Shown here: in pieces, positions 48,302-58,264 of the stretch
Numbering within the stretch: position 1 is the first letter of the stretch
How the letters are laid out: each line of letters opens with the position of its first letter
NCBI RefSeq assembly: GCF_014649655.1
Contig: NZ_BMTL01000006.1
Coordinates: forward strand, 186,001 to 250,000
Direction: 5' to 3'
Origin: Streptomyces humidus
GTDB lineage: Bacteria > Actinomycetota > Actinomycetes > Streptomycetales > Streptomycetaceae
DNA: 64,000 bases
Made by a program: the position numbers and the translations under genes
The notes under the pieces: model-generated
What the model saw: only the letters and a program-made list of their open reading frames with translations
Databases searched by the model: none
Told to the model about the DNA's origin: nothing

Positions 48302-48340
48302 GGTGACCGCCCCGGCCGGAGTCTTTCCGGGGCGGTCACC
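48302..48340 (-). terminator. Terminator of the duplicated secreted-protein gene
   Basis: A perfect 14-bp stem (GGTGACCGCCCCGG and complement) with an 11-base loop, 13 bp past the stop on the minus strand. Confidence 0.75.
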
Positions 48341-48352
48341 GCACCTGTCACG

Positions 48353-49255
48353 TCACTTGTTCAGCGTGCAGGCGGCGAGGGCGTTCAGCCCCTGCGGCTT
48401 GGTCCCCTTGCGGCCGATCGAGATGGCGATGCGGTCGATGGTGGACTCGCGCTTGCCCTTCAGCGGGCCGAGGATCGCGTTCTGGACGAAGTTGGGGCCG
48501 CCCTGGCCCACGGTGTTCTGCAGCCGCGTGTTGGCTTCCTGGATCTGCGTCTGCAGCAGGGTGAGGTTGCGGGCGACCTCGGCCTGGGCGGTGGCGGGGA
48601 TCGCGGGAAGCTGCGAGGCGACGTCCGGGCAGGTGATCGTGCCGACCGCACCGGCGTTGCCGCCGTTGTTTCCGGCGTTCCCGTTGTTCCCGTTGTTCCC
48701 GGCGTTGCCGTTGTTCCCCGCGTTGCCGTTGTTCCCGGCATTCCCGGCGTTGCCGTTGTTCCCCGCGTTGCCGTTGTTGCCCGCTGCGCCGCCGGCGTTG
48801 GCCGCGCCGCCTCCGTTGAGGGCGCAGGGCGCCAGCGCGTCCAGGCCCGTCGGCTTGGCCGCCGTCCGGCCGATGGCCGTGGCGATGCGGTTGACGGTCG
48901 AGACGCGCTTGTCCTTCAGCGGGCCGAGGATCGCGTTCTGGACGAAGTTGGGGCCGCCCTGGCCCACGGTGTTCTGCAGCCGCGTGTTGGCTTCCTGGAT
49001 CTGCGTCTGCAGCAGGGTGAGGTTGCGGGCGACCTCGGCCTGGGCGGAGGCGGGGATCGCCGGCAGCTTCGAGGCCACGTCCGGGCATGAGATGGTGCCC
49101 GGACCGGCGGCGAGCGTCCGGGCGTCGGTCGCCTTGCTCCCGGACTCCCCGGCCATGGCGTTGTTCACCACGACTGCACCGGTCAGAGCCACGGCGACGG
49201 CACCGCCGATGATCGCCACACGACGCTTGTTGTACTTCGGAAGAGCCCTGGACAT
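48353..49255 (-). CDS. Secreted protein with a duplicated domain and Asn-Gly-Ala linker
   Basis: 300 residues. A signal anchor (about 11-34, RVAIIGGAVAVALTGAVVVNN) is followed by two nearly identical ~92-residue domains (about 53-144 and 206-298). Each opens with T-I-S/T-CPDVAS and closes with a second Cys, so each probably forms one disulfide. They share QAEVARNLTLLQTQIQEA and NTVGQGGPNFVQNAILGPL. Between them is a ~55-residue linker of NNGNAG repeats. The family was not recognised; structure or adhesion at the cell surface is possible but inferred. ATG start. It is divergent from the argH promoter region. Confidence 0.75.
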   Translation of the reverse strand: MSRALPKYNKRRVAIIGGAVAVALTGAVVVNNAMAGESGSKATDARTLAAGPGTISCPDVASKLPAIPASAQAEVARNLTLLQTQIQEANTRLQNTVGQGGPNFVQNAILGPLKDKRVSTVNRIATAIGRTAAKPTGLDALAPCALNGGGAANAGGAAGNNGNAGNNGNAGNAGNNGNAGNNGNAGNNGNNGNAGNNGGNAGAVGTITCPDVASQLPAIPATAQAEVARNLTLLQTQIQEANTRLQNTVGQGGPNFVQNAILGPLKGKRESTIDRIAISIGRKGTKPQGLNALAACTLNK

Positions 49256-49445
49256 GCGGATGCCTCACTTGGGTCAGGAGTGGCTGTGTCAACGCGGCGC
49301 CGGCGTTCAGGGGTGAGTACGGGTAAGCGGTTGCCTTTGTTCAAGGCGTCTTCGAAAAGTCTTCGGGGCCGGGCGGGGCCGCGTGGACCGGGCCGGGCGG
49401 GACCGGGCGACGTGCTTCGGCCGCCGCCCTTCCGCGCGAGGCGGA

Positions 49446-49481
49446 TTGACGAATCATGCAGAGGTCTGCATACTCATGCAT
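49446..49481 (+). promoter_or_regulatory. argH promoter with tandem ARG boxes
   Basis: TTGACG (49446-49451), a 17-bp spacer, then CATACT (49469-49474). ATGCAGA-GG-TCTGCAT (49456-49471) is a perfect inverted repeat in the spacer, and ATGCAT follows at 49476. These are ARG-box-like sites, so ArgR encoded at 42326 should repress argH. Confidence 0.75.
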
Positions 49482-49502
49482 AACGTTGAGGTGCAGCGGT
49501 GA

Positions 49503-50948
<1,446 letters not shown>

Positions 50949-50960
50949 GCGGCATCCCCC

Positions 50961-50985
50961 GCCCGGCCCGGTCGCCGGGCCGGGC
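50961..50985 (+). terminator. argH terminator
   Basis: A perfect 11-bp stem, GCCCGGCCCGG and its complement, with a TCG loop, 12 bp after the argH stop. Confidence 0.75.
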
Positions 50986-51106
50986 GCATCCGCCCGCCGC
51001 CGGGCCGGGCGTCGTCCGCCAAGGCCCGGCGTCGAGGCCGAGGTCGAGGCCGTCGCGGGTTACGTTGGTCGGGAGCCGAACCGGAGCCGACCCCACGGAG
51101 CCCGCG

Positions 51107-52078
51107 ATGCCCTTCGCCCGCCTGGCCGCCGCAACGACCCCCACCTGCCACATCGGCTTCGGCCTCGCCGCCGTGGGCCGCCCCGGCTACATCACCCTCG
51201 GCCGCGACGAGGACCTCGGGGCGGACCGCGGCGTCGAGGCGCTGCGCGCCCGCACCCACGAACTCCTCGACGCGGCCTACGCCCAGGGCGTGCGCTACTT
51301 CGACGCGGCCCGCTCCTACGGCCGATCCGAGGAGTTCCTGGCCGGCTGGCTGAAGGCCAGGCCCGACGTCGACGACGTCGTCGTCGGCAGCAAGTGGGGC
51401 TACACCTACACCGCCGGCTGGACCACGGACGCGGAGAAGCACGAGGTCAAGGACCACGGTCTCGCCACGTACGAACGTCAGCGCGCCGAGACGGCCGAGC
51501 TGCTCGGCGACCGGCTCGACCTGTACCAGATCCACTCGGTGACCCCGGACAGTCCGGCCCTCACCGACAAGGAACTCCACGCGAAGCTGGCCGAGGCCGC
51601 CGCCCAGGGGGTCACCGTCGGCTTCTCGACCAGCGGCCCCGCCCAGGCCGCCGCCATCCGCGCCGCCCTGGCCGTGACGGTCGACGGCGAGCCCCTCTTC
51701 CGCACCGTCCAGTCGACGTACAACGCGCTGGAGACCTCGGCCGGCCCCGCCCTCGCGGAGGCCCACGACGCCGGACTCACGGTGATCGTGAAGGAGGGCA
51801 TGGCCAACGGCCGTCTCGCCGGGCCCCACGCGCCGGACGTCCTGAAGGCGGTCGCCGCCGAGTCCTCCCTCGGGTGCGACGCCGTCGCCCTCGCTCTGGT
51901 CCTTCGCCGGCCCTGGGCCGGGGTCGTCCTCTCCGGCGCCGCGACCGCCGCCCAGCTCGCCTCCAACCTGCACGCGGCCGTCGTGGACCTGGACGACGAC
52001 CAGCTGGACCGGCTCGCTGCCCTCGCCGAGGAGCCGCGCGCGTACTGGGAGCAGCGCGGCCGCCTGCCCTGGCACTGA
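51107..52078 (+). CDS. Aldo/keto reductase
   Basis: 323 residues with a TIM-barrel AKR pattern. The catalytic Asp/Tyr lie in YFDAARSYGRSEEF, the Lys in VVVGSKWGY and the His in LYQIHSVTPDSP; the C-terminal region VVLSGAATAAQLASNL binds the cofactor. It reduces a carbonyl with NADPH; the substrate is unknown. ATG start at 51107. The gene ends about 70 bp before a TetR operator and is not obviously part of the TetR/MFS pair. Confidence 0.88.
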   Translation: MPFARLAAATTPTCHIGFGLAAVGRPGYITLGRDEDLGADRGVEALRARTHELLDAAYAQGVRYFDAARSYGRSEEFLAGWLKARPDVDDVVVGSKWGYTYTAGWTTDAEKHEVKDHGLATYERQRAETAELLGDRLDLYQIHSVTPDSPALTDKELHAKLAEAAAQGVTVGFSTSGPAQAAAIRAALAVTVDGEPLFRTVQSTYNALETSAGPALAEAHDAGLTVIVKEGMANGRLAGPHAPDVLKAVAAESSLGCDAVALALVLRRPWAGVVLSGAATAAQLASNLHAAVVDLDDDQLDRLAALAEEPRAYWEQRGRLPWH

Positions 52079-52149
52079 CGGACCTGGCCGATCGCGGCCG
52101 TCCGGGGCCGCCCGCCGACCCCGACATCGTGAGGCACGCATGCCTATGG

Positions 52150-52187
52150 TGAGACAAAGATGTCTCACTTGGGGTATTGTTGTCTCA
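52150..52187. promoter_or_regulatory. TetR operator/promoter region
   Basis: TGAGACA-AAGA-TGTCTCA is a perfect 7-4-7 palindrome (52150-52167). A third half-site TGTCTCA (52181-52187) runs into the ATG, exactly 20 bp after the second. A GAGACA -35 (52152-52157), 17-bp spacer and TATTGT -10 (52175-52180) lie inside it, so binding would block the promoter. Confidence 0.65.
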
Positions 52188-52762
52188 TGGCTGTCGATCG
52201 TGACCACGTGCTGCGCAGCGCAGCCGCCCTGTTGACCCGAAAATCCACCGCGACGATGGACGAGGTGGCCAAAGGGGCCGGCATCAGCCGTGCCACGCTG
52301 CACCGGCACTTCGCCGGACGCGACGCGCTCGTCCGCGCCCTGGAGGCTCTCGGGATCGCCGAGTGCGAGTCGGCCCTGGACGCGGCCCGCCTCGACGACG
52401 GCCCGGCGAGCGACGCCGTACGCCGGCTCGTCGTCGAGATCGAGTCCGCCAGCGGTCTGCTCGCCTTCCTCTACACCGAGAGCCAGCTGTTCGAGGGCGA
52501 GGAGCAGCACGAGGGCTGGACCCGGATCGACGACCGGATCTCCGCCCTCTTCCGGCGCGGTCAGCTCGGCGGCGAGTTCCGCATCGACCTCACGCCGGCC
52601 TGGCTCACCGAGGCCCTGTTCGGCCTGCTGGCCTCGGGAGCCTGGATGGTGCAGAGCGGCAAGGGCGCACCGAAGGACTTCCCGTACATGGTCGTCGAAC
52701 TGCTGCTCGGCGGCGCACTGAGACATCCCGAACACGATCCCGGCCCACACGATCCCGCATGA
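52187..52762 (+). CDS. TetR-family transcriptional repressor
   Basis: 191 residues. The N-terminal HTH (VLRSAAALLTRKSTATMDEVAKGAGISRATLHRHFAGRDALVRAL in pieces) is followed by a helical ligand-binding domain. It most likely represses itself and the DHA2 exporter 14 bp downstream until an inducing compound binds. The ATG at 52187 was preferred to one at 52160 because the operator and a -10 hexamer lie between them; seven bases after the -10 it gives a leaderless message. Confidence 0.88.
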   Translation: MAVDRDHVLRSAAALLTRKSTATMDEVAKGAGISRATLHRHFAGRDALVRALEALGIAECESALDAARLDDGPASDAVRRLVVEIESASGLLAFLYTESQLFEGEEQHEGWTRIDDRISALFRRGQLGGEFRIDLTPAWLTEALFGLLASGAWMVQSGKGAPKDFPYMVVELLLGGALRHPEHDPGPHDPA

Positions 52763-52776
52763 CGAAGAGAGGAACC

Positions 52777-54300
52777 ATGACCAGCACCCTGCAGCCGACG
52801 ACCACGACCGAGGCGGTGAGGCGCCCCGACCGTTGGCTCGCGCTCGCCGTCCTCGTGCTCGCCGTGCTGCTGGTGGCCGTCGACGCGACCGTCCTCGGCC
52901 TCGCGACCCCCTACATCAGCGAGGACCTCGCACCCTCCGGCACCCAGCTCCTGTGGATCGGGGACGTCTACTCGTTCGTCATCGCCGGTCTGCTCGTCTC
53001 GATGGGCAGCCTCGGCGACCGCATCGGCCGCAAGCGGATCCTGCTCGCCGGGGCCACCGCGTTCGGGCTGATATCGGTCCTCAACGCCTACGCGACGACC
53101 CCGGAGACGATGATCGCCGCCCGGGCCCTGCTCGGCGTGGCCGGCGCCACCCTGATGCCCGCGACCCTCGCCCTGATCCGCAACCTCTTCCACGACCCGC
53201 GCGAACGCAGCCTGGCGATCGGCATCTGGGGCGCGACGGCCTCCGCCGGCACCGCGGTCGGCCCCATCGTGGGCGGCTTGCTGCTCGAGCACTTCTGGTG
53301 GGGCTCGGTCTTCCTCATCAACGTGCCGGTGATGGCCGTCCTCGTCCTCGTCGGCATCAGGACGCTCCCCGAGTCCCGCACTCCCGACCCGGGCCCGTGG
53401 GACCTGCCGAGCGTGATCCTGTCGCTGGTCGGCATGATCGGCGTCGTGTACGCCGTCAAGGAGGCCGCGACCCACGGCCTCAGCTGGGCCTCGCTCGGCA
53501 CGGGCCTGCTGGGCGTCACGGCACTGCTCGGCTTCGTCCGCCGTCAGCTGACCCTCCCGGCCCCGCTGCTGGACATGCGCCTGTTCCGCAACCGCGGCTT
53601 CAGCGGCGCGGTCCTGGCCGACCTGCTGACCGTCCTGGGCCTGTCCGGCCTGGTGTTCTTCCTCTCCCAGTACCTGCAACTCGTGCAGGGCCGTGCCCCG
53701 TTCGAGGCGGGGCTGGCCGAACTGCCCGCCGCGATCGGCGCGGTGGCGGCCGGCCTGGCAGCGGGCCGGGTCGCCCGCCGCTTCTCGGTGCGGGCCGCGG
53801 TCTGCGGCGGCCTCACGGCGATCGGCCTCGGCCTCGCGGCCCTGACGACGATCGGAGCGTCCACCGGCTATCCCGTGCTGGGAGCCATCCTGCTGGCGGT
53901 CGGCGTGGGCGCGGGCCTCTCCTTCACGGTGACCGCCGACGTCATCCTGGGCTCCGTCCCGAAGGACCAGGCGGGAGCGGCGTCCGCGGTGTCCGAGACG
54001 GCGTACGAACTCGGCGCGGCCCTGGGCATCGCCGTGCTCGGCTCGATCGTGACGGGCGTCTACCGCGACTTCCCGGCCCCTGCGGGCACCCCGCAAGGGG
54101 CGCACGAGTCGCTCGGGGGCGCGATGGAGGCGGCGGGACACATGCCGGCGGCCGCGGCCGGCGAGATGCTCACATCGGCACGCGAGGCGTTCGTCGACGG
54201 CCTGAGCGTGGCGTCCGGGGTGGGCGCGGCGGTCCTGCTGGCGACGGCGGCAGCGGCATGGGTCATGCTGCGGAACCAGCGCCTGGACAGCGGCTCCTGA
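52777..54300 (+). CDS. DHA2-family MFS drug exporter
   Basis: 507 residues with about 14 membrane helices. Motif A is visible in GSLGDRIGRKRILLAG, motif C in GTAVGPIVGGLLLEHFWW, and the D1 segment VLLVAVDATVLGLATPYISEDL is typical of the QacA/SmvA group. It exports drugs or cationic dyes by proton antiport. ATG at 52777 has GAGAGGAA just upstream; an ATG six codons earlier is possible. It follows its likely TetR repressor and forms one unit with it. A hairpin follows. Confidence 0.9.
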   Translation: MTSTLQPTTTTEAVRRPDRWLALAVLVLAVLLVAVDATVLGLATPYISEDLAPSGTQLLWIGDVYSFVIAGLLVSMGSLGDRIGRKRILLAGATAFGLISVLNAYATTPETMIAARALLGVAGATLMPATLALIRNLFHDPRERSLAIGIWGATASAGTAVGPIVGGLLLEHFWWGSVFLINVPVMAVLVLVGIRTLPESRTPDPGPWDLPSVILSLVGMIGVVYAVKEAATHGLSWASLGTGLLGVTALLGFVRRQLTLPAPLLDMRLFRNRGFSGAVLADLLTVLGLSGLVFFLSQYLQLVQGRAPFEAGLAELPAAIGAVAAGLAAGRVARRFSVRAAVCGGLTAIGLGLAALTTIGASTGYPVLGAILLAVGVGAGLSFTVTADVILGSVPKDQAGAASAVSETAYELGAALGIAVLGSIVTGVYRDFPAPAGTPQGAHESLGGAMEAAGHMPAAAAGEMLTSAREAFVDGLSVASGVGAAVLLATAAAAWVMLRNQRLDSGS

Positions 54301-54336
54301 GGATCGCGGGGGTGGCGGGAACGAGCGGCGGCAAGA

Positions 54337-54361
54337 CCCCGTGCCCCTGAGGGGCGCGGGG
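54337..54361. terminator. Hairpin repeat after the MFS gene
   Basis: CCCCGTGCCCCT-G-AGGGGCGCGGGG, with one G-T-type mismatch. A related GGCCCTCAGGGGCGCGGG occurs at about 54404-54421. They belong to the GC-rich intergenic hairpins common in this genome. The rest of 54301-54584 shows no gene. Confidence 0.55.
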
Positions 54362-54584
54362 TGCGGGACATGGCGAGAGGCGGCGGACGACCGCGGCCCT
54401 CAGGGGCGCGGGACTGCTCGACCGGCTCACGCGCACCCGCGCTCGCCGCTCGCGCGCAGCCCCGACCCCGGGCGTGGCTCCAGTCCCGGGGGCGCAGCAC
54501 TCGAACCCGCTCCGGGGCGCAGCCACAGCCGCAACCGCCCGCCGGCGCCCGCGACCGACCACCCCCCGCCCGACCGGCGGAGGC

Positions 54585-55256
54585 CTACGCCGCCTTCGCC
54601 TTCGTGGCGTACATGTCCACGTACTCCTGCCCGGACAAGAGCATGACCTCGGTCATCACCGAGTCCGTCACGGCCCGCAGCACATAGCGGTCCCGGTCCA
54701 TCCCGTCGTAACGGGAGAACTCCATCGCCTCACCGAACCGCACGGTGACCCGCCCCGGACGGGGCATCCCCGCGCCGCCCGGCTGCAGCTTGTCCGTGCC
54801 GATCATCGCGAAGGGGACGACCGGCGCACCGGTCATCAGCGTCAGCCGGGCGATGCCGGTGCGCCCCCGGTAGAGGCGGCCGTCGGGGGAGCGCGTCCCC
54901 TCGGGGTAGATGCCGAAGACCTTCCCCTCCTCCAGCACCCGACGGCCGGTCATCAGCGCTGCCACACCGCCGCGGCCGCCGTCGCGGTCCACCGGGATCA
55001 TGCCGACCCCGGTGAAGAACCAGGCCATGAGACGGCCCTTCAGGCTCTTGCCGGTGACGTACTCGTCCTTGCCGATGAAAAAGACCTGCCGGTCGCACAC
55101 GAGCGGCAGGATCATGGAGTCGATGAAGGTCAGGTGATTGCCCGCCAGAATGACGGGGCCGTCGCCGGGGATGTGCTCCGCGCCCTCGACCTGTGGGCGG
55201 AACATCAGGCGCATGACCGGTCCGAGCACTGCCTTGATGAGCGCGAAGCGGGACAA
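54585..55256 (-). CDS. Lysophospholipid acyltransferase (PlsC family)
   Basis: 223 residues from a TTG start. The HX4D motif is in GNHLTFIDSMIL, the EGTRS motif in GIYPEGTRSPDG, and the later PVVPFAMIG matches. It acylates lysophosphatidic acid in phospholipid synthesis. The TTG with GGAGGG upstream was chosen because the remembered Streptomyces homologues begin SRFALIKAVLGP; an ATG 26 codons earlier would add a poor N-terminus. Confidence 0.88.
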   Translation of the reverse strand: MSRFALIKAVLGPVMRLMFRPQVEGAEHIPGDGPVILAGNHLTFIDSMILPLVCDRQVFFIGKDEYVTGKSLKGRLMAWFFTGVGMIPVDRDGGRGGVAALMTGRRVLEEGKVFGIYPEGTRSPDGRLYRGRTGIARLTLMTGAPVVPFAMIGTDKLQPGGAGMPRPGRVTVRFGEAMEFSRYDGMDRDRYVLRAVTDSVMTEVMLLSGQEYVDMYATKAKAA

Positions 55257-55490
55257 CGGGCCCTCCGATGTCAAGGAAAACGGTATGAGTATGTGCAGGT
55301 GAGGACGATACTCGCGGCTGCGGGCCCGACGCACATCGGGTCACCCGGGTCTTACGCACTGTTGACGTACGTGCACCTGTACGGCCGAGCCGTCGTCCGT
55401 CCGTCATCCGGCCGGAACGACGGGGACACCGTCGTGACACCGGGTGTGCCGTGTCCGGCGCCGTCACGGTACTGCTGTGCATGCTCGACG

Positions 55491-55585
55491 TGCCGTGCCG
55501 TGCCGCGCCGTGCCGCGCCGTGCCGCGCCGTGCCGCGCCGTGCCGCGCCGTGCCGTGCCGTGCCGTGCCGCGCCGCGCCGCGCCG
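55491..55585. repeat. 95-bp array of TGCCG/CGCCG pentamers
   Basis: Nineteen 5-bp units, TGCCG or CGCCG, in direct tandem, with a local ten-base TGCCGCGCCG period. It is non-coding, between the acyltransferase gene and the GDPD gene. The rest of 55257-55956 holds no gene; TACGAT at 55916-55921 may be the -10 of the next gene. Confidence 0.85.
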
Positions 55586-55956
55586 GTCCCGGTCCGCGGG
55601 GACCGCCGCCGCTTCGGCGTGGATCCGGACCCCGGGCGGCCGTGACCACCGGGGCCGTGACCACCCGGGCCGGCGGCCGGGAACGCCGTGTTCCGGGACC
55701 TCGTGGCCGGAACCGCCGAGGCCCGCACCGAACCGCGTTCCCCGGCGACCCGCGGCGAATCCGTCCGCTCCGGCGGATCGGACGATCCGTCACATCGCGG
55801 TACGCCAGGCTCCGCATCTGTCGTAGGGGACACCCGCTCCCGATGTACGGCAGGCGCCATCCACCGTCATCCGCGTGTTGGGGCCGCGGTCTCCCGACAG
55901 TCATGTCCACGCCCCTACGATCGGCCCGCACGGACGAGCCGACGGCAGGAGGCCCC

Positions 55957-57147
55957 ATGGGCACGCAGGACACGCAGGAGCCGAACCAGCAGACGGGCGT
56001 GGGCGGAACCGGACGGCGGGCGCTCCTCGGCGCGGCCGTGCTCGGCACCGCCGGAGGCGTTCTCGGCCTGTCGGGCACGGCGAGAGCCGCCGAGGCGCGG
56101 ACCGGCGCCGGTCACGGCGGCGGCCTGAAGAGCCTGCCGGTGCCGACGGTCATCGGCCACCGCGGCGCCAGCGGTTACCGCCCCGAGCACACCTTCGGCT
56201 CCTACCAGCTGGCGCTCGACCTGGGCGCCGACATCGTCGAGGCCGGCGACCTGGTCCCCACCAGGGACGGCCATCTCGTCTGCCGTCACGAGCCGGAGAT
56301 CGGCGGCACGACGAACGTCGCCGACCACCCCGAGTTCGCCGCCCGCAGGACGACGAAGGTGCTCGACGGCGTCTCCACCACCGGCTGGTTCACCGAGGAC
56401 TTCACGCTCGCCGAGCTGAAGAGACTGCGCGCGATCGAGCGCATCCCCGCCAACCGCCCCCACAACACGCTCTACAACGGGCGCTGGGAGATCCCCACCT
56501 TCGAGGAAGTCCTGAAGTGGCAGGACGAGCAGACCCGCAGGCGCGGCAAGCAGGTGTGGATCTACCCCGAGACCAAGCACCCCACCTACTTCCGCAAGCT
56601 CGGGCTGGGCCTCGAGGAGCGGGTCGCCAAGCTGCTGCACAAGCACGGCAAGGACCGGAAGAACTCGCCGGTCATCCTGCAGTCCTTCGAGCCCACCAGC
56701 ATCCAGCGGCTCAACAAGCTGGTGGACAACCCCCTCGTCGTCCTCCTGTCCTCCGCCGGCTCCCGGCCCTGGGACTTCGTCGAGACGGGCGACCCGCGCA
56801 CGGTCGCCGACCTGATCACCCGGGCCGGCCTGCGCGAGATCGCGGGCTACGCCCAGGGCATCGGCCCCACCCTCGACCTGGTCGTCCCGAAGGACGCGGC
56901 CGGCAACCTCACCGAGCCGACGACCCTGGTGAAGGACGCCCACGCGGTCGGCCTGGTCCTGCACCCCTACACCATGCGCAACGAGAACCCCTTCCTGCCC
57001 GCGGAATTCCGCAAGGGCACGGACGCGGACGCCTACGGCGACTCCTTCGGCGCGTTCCGCGCCTACTTCGCGACCGGCATCGACGGAGTGTTCACGGACA
57101 ACCCGGACACCGGAGTGCTCGCCCGCGCCGACTTCGTCAACGGCTGA
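55957..57147 (+). CDS. Secreted glycerophosphodiester phosphodiesterase
   Basis: 396 residues. A twin-arginine signal (TGRRALLGAAVLGTAGG) is followed by the GDPD fold: VIGHRGASGYRPEHTFGSY with the catalytic His, VEAGDLVPTRDGHLVCRHEP with the metal-binding acidic residues, then YPETKHPTYF and the late GIDGVFTDNPDTG. It hydrolyses glycerophosphodiesters to glycerol-3-phosphate for phosphate and lipid recycling, and in S. coelicolor is likely the GlpQ1 type (recalled SCO1565). ATG with GGAGG upstream. It is 67 bp before the small sigma gene. Confidence 0.9.
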   Translation: MGTQDTQEPNQQTGVGGTGRRALLGAAVLGTAGGVLGLSGTARAAEARTGAGHGGGLKSLPVPTVIGHRGASGYRPEHTFGSYQLALDLGADIVEAGDLVPTRDGHLVCRHEPEIGGTTNVADHPEFAARRTTKVLDGVSTTGWFTEDFTLAELKRLRAIERIPANRPHNTLYNGRWEIPTFEEVLKWQDEQTRRRGKQVWIYPETKHPTYFRKLGLGLEERVAKLLHKHGKDRKNSPVILQSFEPTSIQRLNKLVDNPLVVLLSSAGSRPWDFVETGDPRTVADLITRAGLREIAGYAQGIGPTLDLVVPKDAAGNLTEPTTLVKDAHAVGLVLHPYTMRNENPFLPAEFRKGTDADAYGDSFGAFRAYFATGIDGVFTDNPDTGVLARADFVNG

Positions 57148-57168
57148 GTCCTCGTTGGGGTGACAGCA

Positions 57169-57200
57169 GGCCGCCCGGGCGACCGGATGCCCGGGCGGCC
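57169..57200 (+). terminator. Terminator of the GDPD gene
   Basis: GGCCGCCCGGG and CCCGGGCGGCC arms around a ten-base loop. It ends just before the sigma-factor start, so that gene probably has its own promoter or depends on read-through. Confidence 0.7.
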
Positions 57201-57214
57201 GCATCGTGGAGCGT

Positions 57215-57721
57215 ATGACGCTCGACTTGCTCACCGCCCTGCGCCCGCTGCTCAGCGCGGAGGCCTCCGCCGAGGCCCCCGCCGCCGGCGCCGAGCCCAA
57301 AGACCTGGAACAGGCGGTCTGGCTCCGCCTCCTGGAACGCCTCGCCACCGACGGCCCGCCGCGCGACCCGCAGGACTGGCTGCGCCGCGCCGTGCGCGCC
57401 GAGGTCCGCCGCGCCCGCCGTACGGTCCGCCGCGAACAGCCCTTCGCGACCGAGCCGTCCGACGACGCCGAACGCGGTCCCGAGCACCGCGTCCTCACCG
57501 CCGCCCGCCACCGCGCCCTGCGGGAGGCCGTGCACCGCCTACCGGACCGCTGCTCCCGGCTGCTGCAGGCTCTGCTGTCACCGGAGGACCTCACCTACCG
57601 GGAGATCGCGGGGAAGTTGGGTATCTCACAGGGCAGTCTCGGACCGGAACGTTCCCGATGTCTGGAATGTCTGCGACGTTTGCTTCCGCCGGAGGTTGCG
57701 GCCCACGAAGTGCGGGGATAG
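57215..57721 (+). CDS. Small ECF-like RNA polymerase sigma factor
   Basis: 168 residues, at the short end for the family. A region 2-like helix set (LEQAVWLRLLERLATDG, DWLRRAVRAEVRRARR) is followed by a region 4 HTH (REAVHRLPDRCSRLLQALLSPEDLTYREIAGKLGISQGSLGPERSRCLECLRRLL in pieces). It directs core RNA polymerase to specific promoters. No anti-sigma gene is adjacent. ATG was preferred to a GTG three codons earlier because GTGGAG can act as its ribosome-binding site. The target regulon is unknown. Confidence 0.72.
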   Translation: MTLDLLTALRPLLSAEASAEAPAAGAEPKDLEQAVWLRLLERLATDGPPRDPQDWLRRAVRAEVRRARRTVRREQPFATEPSDDAERGPEHRVLTAARHRALREAVHRLPDRCSRLLQALLSPEDLTYREIAGKLGISQGSLGPERSRCLECLRRLLPPEVAAHEVRG

Positions 57722-57766
57722 GAGTGAGGGACCACAGGCGATCAGGTGAGCGGGAGGCGTGCGCAC

Positions 57767-58264
57767 ATGGGCATGAGCGTGACCATCTCGGTGGCGAGCG
57801 AGCAGGACACCGAGCAGATCTTCAGGTTGCAGTACCTGTGCTTCCAGAGCGAAGCCGCGCTGTACGGCAACTACCGCATCGCCCCGCTCGTCCAGACCCT
57901 GGCGTCGGTCCGGGAGGAACTGGCCACCGACTGCGTCTTCGTGGCCCGGCTGGGCGACGAGGTGGTCGGCTGCGTACGCGGCAACCTGACCGAGGACGGC
58001 GCCGCGGCCATCGGCAAACTCTGCGTCCACCCGCGTCTGCAGGGCCACGGCATCGGCGCCAGGCTGCTGCGCGCCGCCGAGTCGGCGCTCGTCGAGGAGC
58101 GCGGCGCCAAGAAGTTCCGCCTCTTCACCGGCCACCGCAGCGAGGGCAACCTCCGCCTCTACCGCCGGGTCGGCTACCGCACCGTCGGCACCTCCGAGGG
58201 CGCGGACGGCGTGCCGATGATCGTCCTGGAGAAGCAGGCGGGGGAGTACGCGGCTACCGCGTAG
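57767..58264 (+). CDS. GNAT-family N-acetyltransferase
   Basis: 165 residues. Motif A is GKLCVHPRLQGHGIGARLLRAAESAL, and GHRSEGNLRLYRRVGYRTVG is motif B. It acetylates an unknown amine with acetyl-CoA. The ATG at 57767 has GGGAGG upstream; a second ATG two codons on and a GTG seven codons earlier are alternatives. Its 3' end overlaps by 11 bp the convergent membrane-protein gene. Confidence 0.85.
   Translation: MGMSVTISVASEQDTEQIFRLQYLCFQSEAALYGNYRIAPLVQTLASVREELATDCVFVARLGDEVVGCVRGNLTEDGAAAIGKLCVHPRLQGHGIGARLLRAAESALVEERGAKKFRLFTGHRSEGNLRLYRRVGYRTVGTSEGADGVPMIVLEKQAGEYAATA

Noticed and set aside
55491..55585. CRISPR array
   Set aside because: Units are only 5 bp with no spacers; it is a simple tandem repeat.
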